From assembly GCF_001752365.1 (NCBI RefSeq), contig NZ_MEIY01000001.1, positions 1,013,012-1,077,011 of the forward strand: 64,000 nucleotides of DNA, written 5' to 3'. The notes under the pieces were generated by a model, which did no database searches, was not told where the DNA came from, and worked only from the letters and a program-made list of their open reading frames with translations. This DNA is from Marinobacter sp. X15-166B (lineage in GTDB: Bacteria; Pseudomonadota; Gammaproteobacteria; Pseudomonadales; Oleiphilaceae). Made by a program: the position numbers and the translations under genes. Shown here piece after piece: positions 53,222 through 62,960 of this stretch (its first letter is position 1; each line of letters opens with the position of its first letter).

Positions 53222-53432
53222 GTTGAGATCCGTCGGTGGTGATTCGATGGTGTCAGCAGAAATACTGCGCGCTTGATTATGGCAGCGGTCCTGGCTGACA
53301 GCAACGCTCCGTTTAATCGCGTATCGAAGAACCGGTCACCCTAGGATACAATGGTAGCTTTATAACCGGTTTCGATTCGCCTGCCCGACACACTCGCACC
53401 GGCTGGTACTATTTCTCTCATTCAGGACTCTC

Positions 53433-54641
53433 ATGCTTGCACTCACCAGCATCTGGACGACAGTGCTACTGGCCGCGGCCGTGGCTCTGGGACCACTCGC
53501 CACCGACATGTATCTGCCCGCCCTGCCCGGACTGGGCGCCGCCCTTGCCGCCGGGCCCGACAAGGTACAGATGACCCTCAGCGCCTATCTGATCGGGTTT
53601 GCCCTGGCGCAGCTGTTTTGTGGCCCCCTGGCGGACCGCTTCGGCCGCAAACCGGTGATGATTGGAGGTTTTCTGGTGTTCGCCGCCGCCAGCGTGGGTT
53701 GCGCTCTGGCCACCGACATCGAAACCCTGATACTTTGCCGCTTTCTGCAGGCGGTAGGCGGTTCGGCGGGACCGGTGCTGGGACGTGCCGCCATACGGGA
53801 TATTTACCAACCCCGCGAGGCGGCCAGAATCATGGCGATTCTGGCCAGCATCATGGCACTGGCGCCGGCCATCGCGCCCACGCTGGGGGGGCTGATGCTG
53901 AAAGTGTTTGGCTGGTCGTCTATTTTTATGCTGCTGGCGGGCTATGGCGCGATCATGATGGTGGTGATTGCCGTTGGCATTCCCGAGCCCATGTCACCGG
54001 CGCACCGCCAATCCTTGCGCCTCGGGCGCTTGCTGGCCAACTATCGCACCATCGTCTCGGACCGCACGTTCGTCAGCTACACGCTGACCAACGCATTGAT
54101 TTTCTCCAGCTTTTTTGCATTTTTATCCGGCTCCCCTTTCGTCCTGATTGATTTCATGGGGGTCGCAACGGATCATTTTGGGTTGTATTTTGCCTGCATC
54201 GTGGCCGGCTACATTGCCGGCAATCTCAGTTCCGTGCGTCTCAGCCGCGCTCTGTCGCCCGATCAGTTGCTCCTGCGGGGGCTGCTCATCGCGGCGCTGG
54301 CCGGCAGTGCCATGGCCGCTCTGGCCATGGCCGAAGTGTTCAATGTCTGGGCGGTGATTGTCCCGCAGGTCGTTCTGACCTTCGGCGTGGGCATGGTGTT
54401 GCCCCAGACCATGGCCGGTGCGCTGGCGAATTTTCCGGGCATGGCCGGTTCAGCCTCGGCCCTGTTCGGATTCCTGCAGATGGCTGTGGCGGCCGGCGCC
54501 GGGATGCTGGTCGGCGTGCTTTACAGCGGCAGCTCGCTGGAGATGGCGCTGATCATCGCGGCGGCGGCCCTGTCCGCGTTGCTGTGCTATATTTTGCTGG
54601 TACAACGACACCCGGCCCAGGGTTTTGAGTCGCTCACCTGA
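53433..54641 (+). CDS. Bcr/CflA-family MFS drug exporter
   Basis: The 402-residue protein has about 12 hydrophobic segments and the MFS motif [13 protein letters not shown] after the second. The opening [21 protein letters not shown] and the [21 protein letters not shown] region are diagnostic of the Bcr/CflA drug-proton antiport group. Substrate unknown. AGGAC precedes the ATG. Confidence 0.93.
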   Translation: MLALTSIWTTVLLAAAVALGPLATDMYLPALPGLGAALAAGPDKVQMTLSAYLIGFALAQLFCGPLADRFGRKPVMIGGFLVFAAASVGCALATDIETLILCRFLQAVGGSAGPVLGRAAIRDIYQPREAARIMAILASIMALAPAIAPTLGGLMLKVFGWSSIFMLLAGYGAIMMVVIAVGIPEPMSPAHRQSLRLGRLLANYRTIVSDRTFVSYTLTNALIFSSFFAFLSGSPFVLIDFMGVATDHFGLYFACIVAGYIAGNLSSVRLSRALSPDQLLLRGLLIAALAGSAMAALAMAEVFNVWAVIVPQVVLTFGVGMVLPQTMAGALANFPGMAGSASALFGFLQMAVAAGAGMLVGVLYSGSSLEMALIIAAAALSALLCYILLVQRHPAQGFESLT

Positions 54642-54693
54642 GAGACGCCAAACCCCGAGGCGCACCGCCCCCAGTCCCGATCAGGAGATTTCG

Positions 54694-55191
54694 ATGAGCA
54701 CCGTAACCCTGGATGGCAACCCCATCACTCTCAGCGGCGAGTTACCGGCAACCGGCGATACCGCTCCGGCCTTCACCCTGACCAGCCAAAGTCTGGACGA
54801 GGTAACCCTCGACACCTACGCGGGCCAGCGCAAGGTTCTTAATATTGTCCCCAGCGTCGATACCGGCGTGTGTGCCGCATCGACCCGCAAGTTCAATGAA
54901 AAAGCCGGTGCACTGGATAACACCGTGGTGCTGGTGGTGTCTGCGGACCTGCCCTTTGCCGCCAGCCGGTTCTGTGGGGCCGAAGGGCTGCAGAACGTCA
55001 CCACCCTGTCGACCTTCCGCAACCACCGTTTCCTTCAGGATTACGGCGTGGGTATTGAAGACGGCCCCCTCGCCGGCCTGTGCGCCCGCGCGGTGCTGGT
55101 ACTGGACGAGAACAATACCGTGCTCCACCGCCAGTTGGTTGACGAGATCAAAAACGAACCGGACTACAACGCCGCGCTGGCGGCACTCTGA
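54694..55191 (+). CDS. tpx: Thiol peroxidase Tpx
   Basis: Tpx is an atypical 2-Cys peroxiredoxin that reduces lipid and other hydroperoxides. The 165-residue product has peroxidatic Cys60 in [18 protein letters not shown] and resolving Cys94 in [10 protein letters not shown], matching E. coli Tpx. The start ATG has CAGGAGA upstream; the upstream in-frame ATG at 54625 overlaps the MFS gene. It is followed by a hairpin. Confidence 0.97.
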   Translation: MSTVTLDGNPITLSGELPATGDTAPAFTLTSQSLDEVTLDTYAGQRKVLNIVPSVDTGVCAASTRKFNEKAGALDNTVVLVVSADLPFAASRFCGAEGLQNVTTLSTFRNHRFLQDYGVGIEDGPLAGLCARAVLVLDENNTVLHRQLVDEIKNEPDYNAALAAL

Positions 55192-55199
55192 CAGCCACC

Positions 55200-55238
55200 C
55201 CTTGCCGGCGGGGCGATGGCGCGCCCCCGGCAAGGTTT
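55200..55238 (+). terminator. Hairpin terminator after tpx
   Basis: The stem CCTTGCCGG/CCGGCAAGG (55200-55208 with 55227-55235) is extended by an inner GC-rich stem and followed by TTTG. The hairpin is very stable but the U-tract is short. Confidence 0.6.
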
Positions 55239-55289
55239 GACGCTGATTCTGGTACACTCACCGGCCCGAAGTCCCATCAAGGCCGTTGA

Positions 55290-56624
55290 ATGACTGCACC
55301 ACACCCCGAATCTGCTTCCCCCCTGGCCCGCCAGCTGATCAGCATGACCTGGCCCATGCTGTTTGGCGTGCTGTCGCTGATGACTTTCCAGCTGGTCGAC
55401 AGTGCGTTCATCGGCCAACTGGGCCGCGACCCTCTGGCGGCGCTGGGATTCACGCTGCCCATGCAGCAGCTCATCATCGGTCTGCAAGTTGGTCTGGGCA
55501 TCGCCACCACCGCCATCCTGTCCCGCACCCTGGGGGCCGGCGGCCAGCGCAAGGCCGAACAACTGGCGGGCCTGGTTGTGATCAGCGGAGCGGTTATGGT
55601 CGCCCTGGTGTGTCTGGTGCTGTGGTTTTTGCAGGCCCCCATCATGGCGCTGCTTGGCGCCGATGTCGTGTTACTGCCACTGATTCAGAGCTATTGGATA
55701 CCCTGGCTGATGTCGGCGTGGACCGCCGCCATGCTGTATTTTGGTTACAGCATCTGCCGTTCCCACGGTGACACCCGGCTGCCGGGTTATATGATGGTCT
55801 GCACCAGCCTGCTCAATATCGCTCTGGATCCGCTGTTTATTTTTGTCTTTGGCTGGGGGCTGCCGGGCGCGGCCTGGGCGTCGATCGCAGCCTTCACCTG
55901 CGGTGGTCTGGTGGTCTACCCGGCGCTGCTGCGGCGAGGCTGGTTGCGCTTCGAATACGGCGAGCTGGCGGTGGGCGCAGCGCTGGCCCAACTTGGCCGT
56001 ATTATGGCACCGGCCATGATCAGCCAGCTGATGCCACCGCTGTCGGCCATGCTGGCCACGGCGCTGGTGGCCGGCTTCGGCTCGGCGGCCGTGGCCGCGT
56101 GGGGGCTGGGTTCGCGACTCGAGCTGTTTTCCATGGTGGTGGTGCTGGCCCTGACCATGTCCCTGCCGCCCATGATTGGCCGCCTGCTGGGTGCCGGTCA
56201 GCTGCATGAAATTCGTCAGCTTATCCGCCTGAGTGTGCGTTTTGTGGTGGGCTGGCAGCTGGCGGTGGGGCTGATCTGGCTGCTGGCCTCCGGCCTGGTG
56301 TCCGAACTGTTCAGCACCGACGCCTCGGTCAGCGCGGTGCTCCACAACTATCTGATACGGGTGCCACTGAGTTACAGTGGCCTGGGCGTGTGCATCCTGA
56401 TGGTCTCGGTCTGCAACGCCCTCGGTCTGGCCATGCGCGCCCTGTTGATGGCCACCTTAAGGCTGTTCGCCTGTTTCCTGCCGTTATTGTGGCTGGGCGC
56501 CCAACTGGGGGGAATCCCCGGTCTGATGAGTGGCGCTCTGGCGGGCAATCTGCTGGCCGGGGTAATGGCTTACGCACTCTACCGCGCAGGCATACGCCAG
56601 CTGGACGCGTCAAACAAAACGTGA
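55290..56624 (+). CDS. MATE-family efflux transporter (DinF-like)
   Basis: The 444-residue membrane protein has about 12 helices in two halves, with MATE features: LISMTWPMLFGVLSLMTFQL, VDSAFIGQLGRDPLAALGF, and in the second half APAMISQLMPPLSAMLATAL. Such proteins export drugs or cationic metabolites with Na+ or H+. AAGG precedes the ATG. Its 3' end overlaps the convergent thioesterase gene by 15 nt. Confidence 0.9.
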   Translation: MTAPHPESASPLARQLISMTWPMLFGVLSLMTFQLVDSAFIGQLGRDPLAALGFTLPMQQLIIGLQVGLGIATTAILSRTLGAGGQRKAEQLAGLVVISGAVMVALVCLVLWFLQAPIMALLGADVVLLPLIQSYWIPWLMSAWTAAMLYFGYSICRSHGDTRLPGYMMVCTSLLNIALDPLFIFVFGWGLPGAAWASIAAFTCGGLVVYPALLRRGWLRFEYGELAVGAALAQLGRIMAPAMISQLMPPLSAMLATALVAGFGSAAVAAWGLGSRLELFSMVVVLALTMSLPPMIGRLLGAGQLHEIRQLIRLSVRFVVGWQLAVGLIWLLASGLVSELFSTDASVSAVLHNYLIRVPLSYSGLGVCILMVSVCNALGLAMRALLMATLRLFACFLPLLWLGAQLGGIPGLMSGALAGNLLAGVMAYALYRAGIRQLDASNKT

Positions 56625-57035
56625 GCGAAACGCTGCGGGCATGGGCACCACCTTCTTGTCGGCAAAATTGAAAAACACGAAGCCGTACTTGGCCAGAGCG
56701 ACGGGGTGGCCACTGCCCACTTTGGTGACCCGGAACACAAAGTCACCGCCGTACTGGTTAAAGTCCGTCACCCCGACTTCAAATTTCAGACGGTCGGGAA
56801 AAAACGACTCCGACTGATACTGGGTAGCCAGATCGGTAACGATCACCCCCACTTCATCATCGCTGCCTTCGTCGATGCCCTGAGCAGCCAGAAAGCGCGC
56901 CCGGGCTTCTGACAGCATCGACACCAGCGCATCGTTACCGAGATGGTTGGCACCGTTGATATCGGTGATCCGCACCTGCATTTCGGTCGCGTAGTTAAAC
57001 ACATCGTCGGGAAACGACAGTTGAATTCTGGCCAC
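56610..57035 (-). CDS. Hot-dog-fold acyl-CoA thioesterase
   Basis: The 141-residue product has the 4HBT hot-dog fold: VRITDINGANHLGNDALVSMLSEARARFL, with the catalytic Asp of DINGANH, and FEVGVTDFNQYGGDFVFRV. It should hydrolyse acyl-CoA or similar thioesters. It is divergent from the Nudix-MBL gene, whose start is about 100 nt away. Confidence 0.85.
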   Translation of the reverse strand: MARIQLSFPDDVFNYATEMQVRITDINGANHLGNDALVSMLSEARARFLAAQGIDEGSDDEVGVIVTDLATQYQSESFFPDRLKFEVGVTDFNQYGGDFVFRVTKVGSGHPVALAKYGFVFFNFADKKVVPMPAAFRSRFV

Positions 57036-57138
57036 AATGGGACTCCCTGTTCGTGGGGTTTAAAAGCTGACGCAATACCGCCATCATACCTGATGATTAT
57101 TGTGCATACCCAACAACCACCCTGAGTTTGGATCCATC

Positions 57139-58776
57139 ATGACTATCCGCCCTGCTGCGACCCTGGCCCTGCTCCGCGACGTCTCCGGAGGACTGGAAGT
57201 GTTGCTGTTGCAACGCACCTGGAATGCCTCTTTCATGCCCGGCTACTATGTGTTTCCCGGTGGCACCGTCGACGCGGACGATCAACAGCATCAGGCGCGG
57301 ATAACCGGAGTCAGTGATCGCGCCGTCAGCCAGACCATGAGCCTCGATCAGGGCGGCGCCGCTTATATGATTGCCGCGCTGCGCGAGTGTTTTGAAGAGG
57401 CCGGGTTGTTGCTGGCCAACGGGCACCAGGGCAAGCCGCTGACCACCCGGCAATATCAGACCGCACTGGCCCGGCGCCACGCCCTGTGCACGGGTGAAGG
57501 GTTGTTTTCCCAGCTGTGTGAGGAACTCCATCTCACCTTGCCCCTGGATCGGTTGGCGTATCTGAGCCACTGGATTACCCCGCCGGGTTTGCCGCGGCGC
57601 TTTGATACCCGCTTCTTTGTGGCACGGGCTCCACAGGAGCAACCCTCCGCCCACGATGGCGACGAAACCATCGACCACCTTTGGGTATCCCCCCGGGAAG
57701 CGCTGGAGCGCCATCACCGGGGCGAATTACTGCTCAGCGCGCCCACCCTCAGAACACTGCGGGTACTGAGCGACTTTACCCGGGTTGACGCCCTGTTGGC
57801 CTATGCCCACGCCAACCCGCCGGCCCCCCGACCATCGATTCCATGGCCGGCATTGCAGCGGGGGGAGCGTCACCTGATCGAACCGGACGCGCCCGCCTAC
57901 GACGAAGTGCGCAAACTGGACCCACAGCGTCACGGTTCTGCACTGGCGGAAATTACGCCGGGCTCACCGGTGTGTCTGGGCGCCGGGGTGTTTCGTCTGA
58001 CCGCCCCCAACCCGGGGATGATGACGGGGCCGGGCACCAACACCTATTTGCTCAGCGATGCACAGGATACGCTGGTGATTGACCCCGGTCCGGCCGATCC
58101 CGCGCATATAGACGCCATTCTCACCCATGCCCAAGGACCCATCAGCCGCATTCTGGTGACCCACACCCACAGCGACCACTCCCCCGGCGCCCGTCTGCTG
58201 CAGGCGGCGACCGGCGCCCGGGTGATGGGTATGCCGGCACCGGCAGGCGGCAGTCAGGACAGCAGTTTCAAACCCGACACCGTGCCGGTGCATGGCGAGA
58301 CTCTGCCCACCGCAGCCGGTCCGCTGAAAGTGATTCACACCCCAGGCCACGCATCCAACCACCTGTGCTATCTGTTGACCGGGCAACGCCTGTTATTTTC
58401 CGGCGACCACATCATGCAAGGCTCCACCGTGGTGATCAACCCGCCGGATGGTGACATGAAAGCCTACCTGGACTCGCTGAACGGTTTGCACACCGAACAC
58501 CTTGAATTCATTGCCCCCGGACATGGTTTTCTGATGGGCAATCCCCACGCCGCCATCGATCATCTGGTGACCCACCGGCTGGCGCGGGAACACAAAATCA
58601 TTGACGCGATGGCCCAGACCGGTCCCGCCAGCAGCACGGAGATTACCAAAGTCGCCTACGACGACGTGCCCACCGCCATTCACCCCCTGGCGCGCCGTTC
58701 GTTACTGGCGCATCTGTTCAAGCTGGAACAGGAAGACCGGGTTGCGCAGACCGATGACCATTGGCGCCTGTTGTGA
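57139..58776 (+). CDS. Fused Nudix hydrolase - metallo-beta-lactamase protein
   Basis: The 545-residue protein joins two enzymes. Residues 1-230 are a Nudix domain: FPGGTVDADD, a long insertion, then AALRECFEEAG, the split Nudix box of NUDT19/RP2-like CoA diphosphatases. Residues 290-545 are a metallo-beta-lactamase domain with THTHSDHSPGA (HxHxDH, about 340), HTPGHASNHLCY and SGDHIM, similar to LACTB2. The domains are joined by a Pro-rich linker (PPAPRPSIPWPALQ). The ATG at 57139 is downstream of a divergent thioesterase. Substrates are inferred from families: CoA derivatives and RNA or acyl esters. Confidence 0.85.
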   Translation: MTIRPAATLALLRDVSGGLEVLLLQRTWNASFMPGYYVFPGGTVDADDQQHQARITGVSDRAVSQTMSLDQGGAAYMIAALRECFEEAGLLLANGHQGKPLTTRQYQTALARRHALCTGEGLFSQLCEELHLTLPLDRLAYLSHWITPPGLPRRFDTRFFVARAPQEQPSAHDGDETIDHLWVSPREALERHHRGELLLSAPTLRTLRVLSDFTRVDALLAYAHANPPAPRPSIPWPALQRGERHLIEPDAPAYDEVRKLDPQRHGSALAEITPGSPVCLGAGVFRLTAPNPGMMTGPGTNTYLLSDAQDTLVIDPGPADPAHIDAILTHAQGPISRILVTHTHSDHSPGARLLQAATGARVMGMPAPAGGSQDSSFKPDTVPVHGETLPTAAGPLKVIHTPGHASNHLCYLLTGQRLLFSGDHIMQGSTVVINPPDGDMKAYLDSLNGLHTEHLEFIAPGHGFLMGNPHAAIDHLVTHRLAREHKIIDAMAQTGPASSTEITKVAYDDVPTAIHPLARRSLLAHLFKLEQEDRVAQTDDHWRLL

Positions 58777-58785
58777 CTGCCCGGC

Positions 58786-58944
58786 TTATTTCTTGGCGAT
58801 CACCCACACGGCATGCACGATGCCCGGGATGTAACCCAGCAGGGTCAGCACGATGTTGATCCAGAAATGCTTGCCGATACCAACCTGCAAGAAGACCCCC
58901 AGGGGCGGCAACAAGATGGCGATAAGAATACGCAGTAAGTCCAT
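58786..58944 (-). CDS. Pmp3/YqaE-family small membrane protein
   Basis: This 52-residue protein has two hydrophobic helices: LLRILIAILLPPLGVFLQVG, then HFWINIVLTLLGYIPGIVHA. The PPLGVF and GYIPGIVHA motifs identify the Pmp3 (stress-induced hydrophobic peptide, YqaE) family, linked to membrane potential and salt or cold stress. GGGA lies about 9 nt before the ATG at 58944. It is convergent with the Nudix-MBL gene. Confidence 0.92.
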   Translation of the reverse strand: MDLLRILIAILLPPLGVFLQVGIGKHFWINIVLTLLGYIPGIVHAVWVIAKK

Positions 58945-59147
58945 AGTTTCGGTTCCCAGTGTGCGGTTTTCGATATTGACCGGTTAACGGGTTTGCTCAC
59001 CACCGAGCAGAAACCTCGCGTCTCTTCCTTTCAAACATAGTTGAAATGGACCCTGGTGCGGGCATTAAACCTTTGTCACACCCGTTTCCAGCGGCCACGC
59101 AGCCCTTTATGCTGTGCACCTGCTGCCACACTGACGCAAGAGGGCGT

Positions 59148-60521
59148 ATGTCCATTATTCACTATTCGCACAGGGTTCTGTTTGTTGTTATTGCGGGGTT
59201 GAGCCTGAGTACTGCGCTCACCACCCCTGTCCGGGCGGACCTGCCGGAAGAGACGGTGAGCCCCGATGCACCGGTCGATACCGACGAGGATGAAGAGGTG
59301 GCGGATATTGAAAACTCCGTTCCCCGTACCAACGGCACCGTGCCCCCCGTGGCACCGATTACTCAGCCTACCGCCGCCGGTAACACTGACCGGCCGCCGG
59401 CCGAGCCTGCAAAACGGATCGCACCCAATATCGACTTGAAAGAAGTGACCCCGGAGGCGCTCACCGCCGAGCCCCTTGAGGCGGCAGCGGAGACGGACGC
59501 CGAGCCAGACGACGCCCCCGTAGCGCCGTCACCGGCAGCGTCCGAATCACCCCCTCAGGCAGCAACCCTGACCCTGCTGGACACCGACGTGCTGCCCGGC
59601 ACCTCGACCCGCCTGGCCTGGACCCCCAATATCCAGATCGCCGGGCTGGCCCAGCCGACACCGGTGCTGGTGGTTAACGGCACCCGCCCGGGGCCCAATT
59701 TGTGCCTGACGGCGGCCATCCACGGCGACGAACTCAACGGCATCGAGATCGTGCGGCGTACGGTTTATGACCTTAACCCTGCCAAATTGTCCGGCCGGGT
59801 CATCGGCGTCCCCATCGTCAATCTGCAAGGGTTTCAGCAGGCCAGCCGCTACCTGCCGGATCGCCGCGACCTCAACCGGCACTTCCCCGGTAAACCCGAT
59901 GGCAGTCTGGCCGACCGGATCGCTCACTCGCTGTTCCAGCGGGTCATCCGTCACTGCGACCTGCTGGTGGACATACACACCGGTTCGTTACGACGCACCA
60001 ACCTGCCCCAGTTGCGGGCCGACATGAACAACCCGGCAGTGGCCAGCTTCACCAAGGGGTTTGATCGCATGGCGGTGGTGCACAGCAGTGGCAGCCGGGG
60101 CATGTTGCGCAATGCCGCGGTCGATGCAGGCATCACCGCTGTCACCATGGAAGCCGGTGAATCCTTGCGAATTCAGGAGCACCAGATCAACGCGGGGGTG
60201 AACAGTCTGAACAGTCTGATGGAAAAGCAGGGCATGATTTCGCGTATGTTTGTGTGGGGCAATCCGGAACCGGTCTACTACGACTCCCACTGGGTACGCG
60301 CGCAACACGGTGGGATACTGTTCAGTGAGGTCAAACTGGGCGATACAGTCTCCGATGGGCAGATCCTCGGGTATGTGGCCGACCCGATCACCAACGCCCA
60401 GCACCCCATTAAAGCCACCAGTAAGGGGCGCATCATCGGCATGGCCGTGGATCAGGTGGTGATGGCCGGGTTTGCGGCCTACCACATCGGGTCCAAAGCC
60501 ACATCGCCGGAGGAGGGCTAA
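59148..60521 (+). CDS. Exported succinylglutamate desuccinylase/aspartoacylase-family hydrolase
   Basis: The 457-residue protein has an N-terminal hydrophobic export segment (LFVVIAGLSLSTALTTPVRA), an acidic and Pro-rich linker to about residue 140, and a zinc hydrolase domain with HGDELNGIE, DLNRHFPG and DIHTGSLR. The C-terminus has a lipoyl-like hammerhead (LGDTVSDGQILGYVAD). The family is the AstE/AspA M14-like group. The export signal and linker are unusual for cytoplasmic members, so the substrate is probably periplasmic and unknown. AAGAGGG precedes the ATG. Confidence 0.85.
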   Translation: MSIIHYSHRVLFVVIAGLSLSTALTTPVRADLPEETVSPDAPVDTDEDEEVADIENSVPRTNGTVPPVAPITQPTAAGNTDRPPAEPAKRIAPNIDLKEVTPEALTAEPLEAAAETDAEPDDAPVAPSPAASESPPQAATLTLLDTDVLPGTSTRLAWTPNIQIAGLAQPTPVLVVNGTRPGPNLCLTAAIHGDELNGIEIVRRTVYDLNPAKLSGRVIGVPIVNLQGFQQASRYLPDRRDLNRHFPGKPDGSLADRIAHSLFQRVIRHCDLLVDIHTGSLRRTNLPQLRADMNNPAVASFTKGFDRMAVVHSSGSRGMLRNAAVDAGITAVTMEAGESLRIQEHQINAGVNSLNSLMEKQGMISRMFVWGNPEPVYYDSHWVRAQHGGILFSEVKLGDTVSDGQILGYVADPITNAQHPIKATSKGRIIGMAVDQVVMAGFAAYHIGSKATSPEEG

Positions 60522-60525
60522 GGCG

Positions 60526-61701
60526 TCAGCGGCACCGCGCCGCTATCGCCTGCTCCAGTTGTGACACGCCCTCTTCCAGCACCGCCAGCGGCGACGCAAT
60601 GTTCATGCGCATAAACCCGCTGCCGCCGGTGCCAAAACTCGCCCCGGGGTTCAGGCCCAGACCGGCCTGGTCAACAAAAAACCGCTGCAGCGCGGCGTCA
60701 TCGAACGCCAATCCGCGGCAATCGAGCCACAGCAAATAAGTGCCTTCCGGCTCAATCAGCTCGATGCCGGGCATCTCGCGCAGGCGGGCGGTCACCCGGT
60801 CCCGGCTGACTTGCAGGTAGCGACGCAACGCATCCAGCCAGGCGGCACCCTGCCGGTAACCGGTTTCAAAAGCCACGGTGCTGAACGGGTTCACCTGCAA
60901 ACAGTGCAGACGGTCGAAGACGTGTTTAAAACGCTGGCGCTGACGGGCATCGGGTATAATCAGCGCCGACAGCCCCAACCCGGGAATGTTGAAGGTTTTG
61001 CTGGGCGACACGGCGGTAATCAGCTGGTCCTCCGCCGTTGCCAGTCGCGCCATGACCGTGTGGGGTCGGCAATCGGGGTACACCAGATCGGCGTGGATCT
61101 CGTCGGAAATCACCACCACCCCGTAACGGCGGGTGATGGCGAGCACCTCGGCCAGTTCCGTCTCCGTCCACACACGCCCGACCGGGTTGTGGGGCGAACA
61201 CAAAAACAACACCCTGGCCCCGGCTTTGGCGCACTGTTCCAGGTGTGCCAGATCCATCTCATAACGGCCAGCGCGGCAGCGCAGCGGATTTTCGACCACC
61301 CGGCGCCCGGTTTTTTTGATCGCGCTGTAAAAGGGCGGGTACACCGGTGGCTGGATAATGATGCCCTCTCCCTCCTCGGCGAACACCAGCGCGGCGGCAT
61401 GCAACGACGGCACCACCCCGGGTGCCATCACCACCCAATCCCGGTGGATGGCCCAGTGATGGCGGTGCGCAAACCACTCGATCAGCGATTGATACAGCGA
61501 TTCCTCAATCAGGGTGTAGCCATACAGGGGGTGCGCGGCCCGCGCGCTCAGCGCCCGGGTGATGTCCTCGGGCGCGGCAAAATCCATGTCCGCAACCCAC
61601 AGCGGCAACACCTTGTCATCCCCGAACACCGCCCGACGGGCGTCAACCTTGACCGCTGCCGTCTGCTCCCGTGCAATAACCCGATCAAACTGATGCTTCA
61701 T
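60526..61701 (-). CDS. PLP-dependent C-S lyase / aminotransferase (MalY/PatB type)
   Basis: The 391-residue enzyme is a fold-type I PLP enzyme. It has PLWVADMDFAAPEDI near the N-terminus (MalY-specific), the NPVGRVWT motif, ISDEIHADLVY and the PLP lysine in VSPSKTFNIPGL. The group includes cystathionine beta-lyases (MalY, PatB). Reaction is inferred from the family. It is 4 nt from the end of the convergent AstE-like gene. Confidence 0.92.
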   Translation of the reverse strand: MKHQFDRVIAREQTAAVKVDARRAVFGDDKVLPLWVADMDFAAPEDITRALSARAAHPLYGYTLIEESLYQSLIEWFAHRHHWAIHRDWVVMAPGVVPSLHAAALVFAEEGEGIIIQPPVYPPFYSAIKKTGRRVVENPLRCRAGRYEMDLAHLEQCAKAGARVLFLCSPHNPVGRVWTETELAEVLAITRRYGVVVISDEIHADLVYPDCRPHTVMARLATAEDQLITAVSPSKTFNIPGLGLSALIIPDARQRQRFKHVFDRLHCLQVNPFSTVAFETGYRQGAAWLDALRRYLQVSRDRVTARLREMPGIELIEPEGTYLLWLDCRGLAFDDAALQRFFVDQAGLGLNPGASFGTGGSGFMRMNIASPLAVLEEGVSQLEQAIAARCR

Positions 61702-61898
61702 TTCACCCGTTCCTATCGATTTCCAATGGTGGTTTGGTGCCTCTGCAGACTCACCTTATCATGCCCGCAACCGACTCCCTCCAGTTTGCCTCCCTACCTT
61801 GGTCAAATGCGGGGACCCGGTAGCTTGCCTCGGGCCCGCAATGCTTGCGAAGCTAGCAGCTTGTTCTCGTTCGACATTACCCGTTCCGGAGCCCTTAT

Positions 61899-62783
61899 AT
61901 GCTTGCCCAGATTCTCGCCACGCTGTTGCCGGTGTTTGCAATCGCCGCCTGCGGTGCACTTTATGGTCGTTATCGCAGCCCCGATATCCAGGGACTGAAC
62001 ACCCTGAACATGGAACTGTTTGTACCCATGCTGGTGTTTGCGGTGCTTGCCGACCAGCAGGCCCCGTTGCAGGATTACGCCCATTTGGCGGTGGCTGCGA
62101 CGGTGATCGTGCTCGGTTCGGGCCTGTTGCTGTGGCCCTTGGCGAAATGGCTGCAACTGGATGTCAAAACCTTCCTGCCTCCGATGATGTTCAACAATTC
62201 CGGCAACATGGGGCTGCCATTGATTGTGCTGGCATTTGGAGAAGCGGCGCTGCCCGCGGCGGTGGTCTTGTTCATTGTCGAAATGCTGCTGCACTTTTCC
62301 GTGGGGCTGCGCATGCTCGACCCCCACTCCCCGTTGTGGCGTTTGTTCAGGGTACCGGTGGTGATCGCCACCATCGCCGGTCTGAGCATCAATCTGGGAG
62401 GCGTAGCTCTGCCCGGCTGGCTGCTGGAGGCCCTCAATATGCTCGGCAGTGTATGCATTCCGCTCATGTTGTTTACCCTCGGCGTGCGCATGCTGGAGGT
62501 GGACTTCAACGACTGGAAACTGGGCATGCTCGGGGCGGTTGCCTGCCCCCTCAGTGGCCTGATTCTCGCCTGCCCGCTGGTGTGGCTGATGGACCTGCCG
62601 CCCCTGCAAGTGGCCGCCCTGTGGGTATTCGCCGCGCTGCCACCGGCGGTCTTGAACTATATGGTCGCCGAACAATACCGTCAGGAGCCTCACCGGGTGG
62701 CCTCGCTCGTACTCATCGGCAATCTGGGCAGTTTGGTGGTCATGCCTCTGGTGCTGGGAGCGGTGTTTACCCTGCAAGCCTGA
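61899..62783 (+). CDS. AEC-family (auxin-efflux-carrier-like) transporter
   Basis: The 294-residue membrane protein has about 10 hydrophobic segments and the family pattern of LNTLNMELFVPMLVFAVLAD and MFNNSGNMGLPLIVLAFGEA. The AEC family moves organic anions; some members carry malonate or similar. GGAG 8 nt before the ATG supports the start. It is divergent from the MalY/PatB gene. Confidence 0.9.
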   Translation: MLAQILATLLPVFAIAACGALYGRYRSPDIQGLNTLNMELFVPMLVFAVLADQQAPLQDYAHLAVAATVIVLGSGLLLWPLAKWLQLDVKTFLPPMMFNNSGNMGLPLIVLAFGEAALPAAVVLFIVEMLLHFSVGLRMLDPHSPLWRLFRVPVVIATIAGLSINLGGVALPGWLLEALNMLGSVCIPLMLFTLGVRMLEVDFNDWKLGMLGAVACPLSGLILACPLVWLMDLPPLQVAALWVFAALPPAVLNYMVAEQYRQEPHRVASLVLIGNLGSLVVMPLVLGAVFTLQA

Positions 62784-62960
62784 CCCCAGCGACGCGCCGC
62801 CGCGATCGCCCGCCCGGCTCAGCCGATGCACGATCAGAGTTAGCGGCGCCGGCACCGGCTGCTATAGTTAAGTCTAGCCGTTTTCGTCAGGCAGTCCGTC
62901 CGTTATGAGCAGTAGACGAGAGGGGATGACGGTTCCGTTTTCCACTCAAGGAGTCGCTGC

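Noticed and set aside
61799..61898. Repeated GCTTGC-like words upstream of the AEC gene as a regulatory structure
   Set aside because: The words are short and do not form a consistent stem on either strand.
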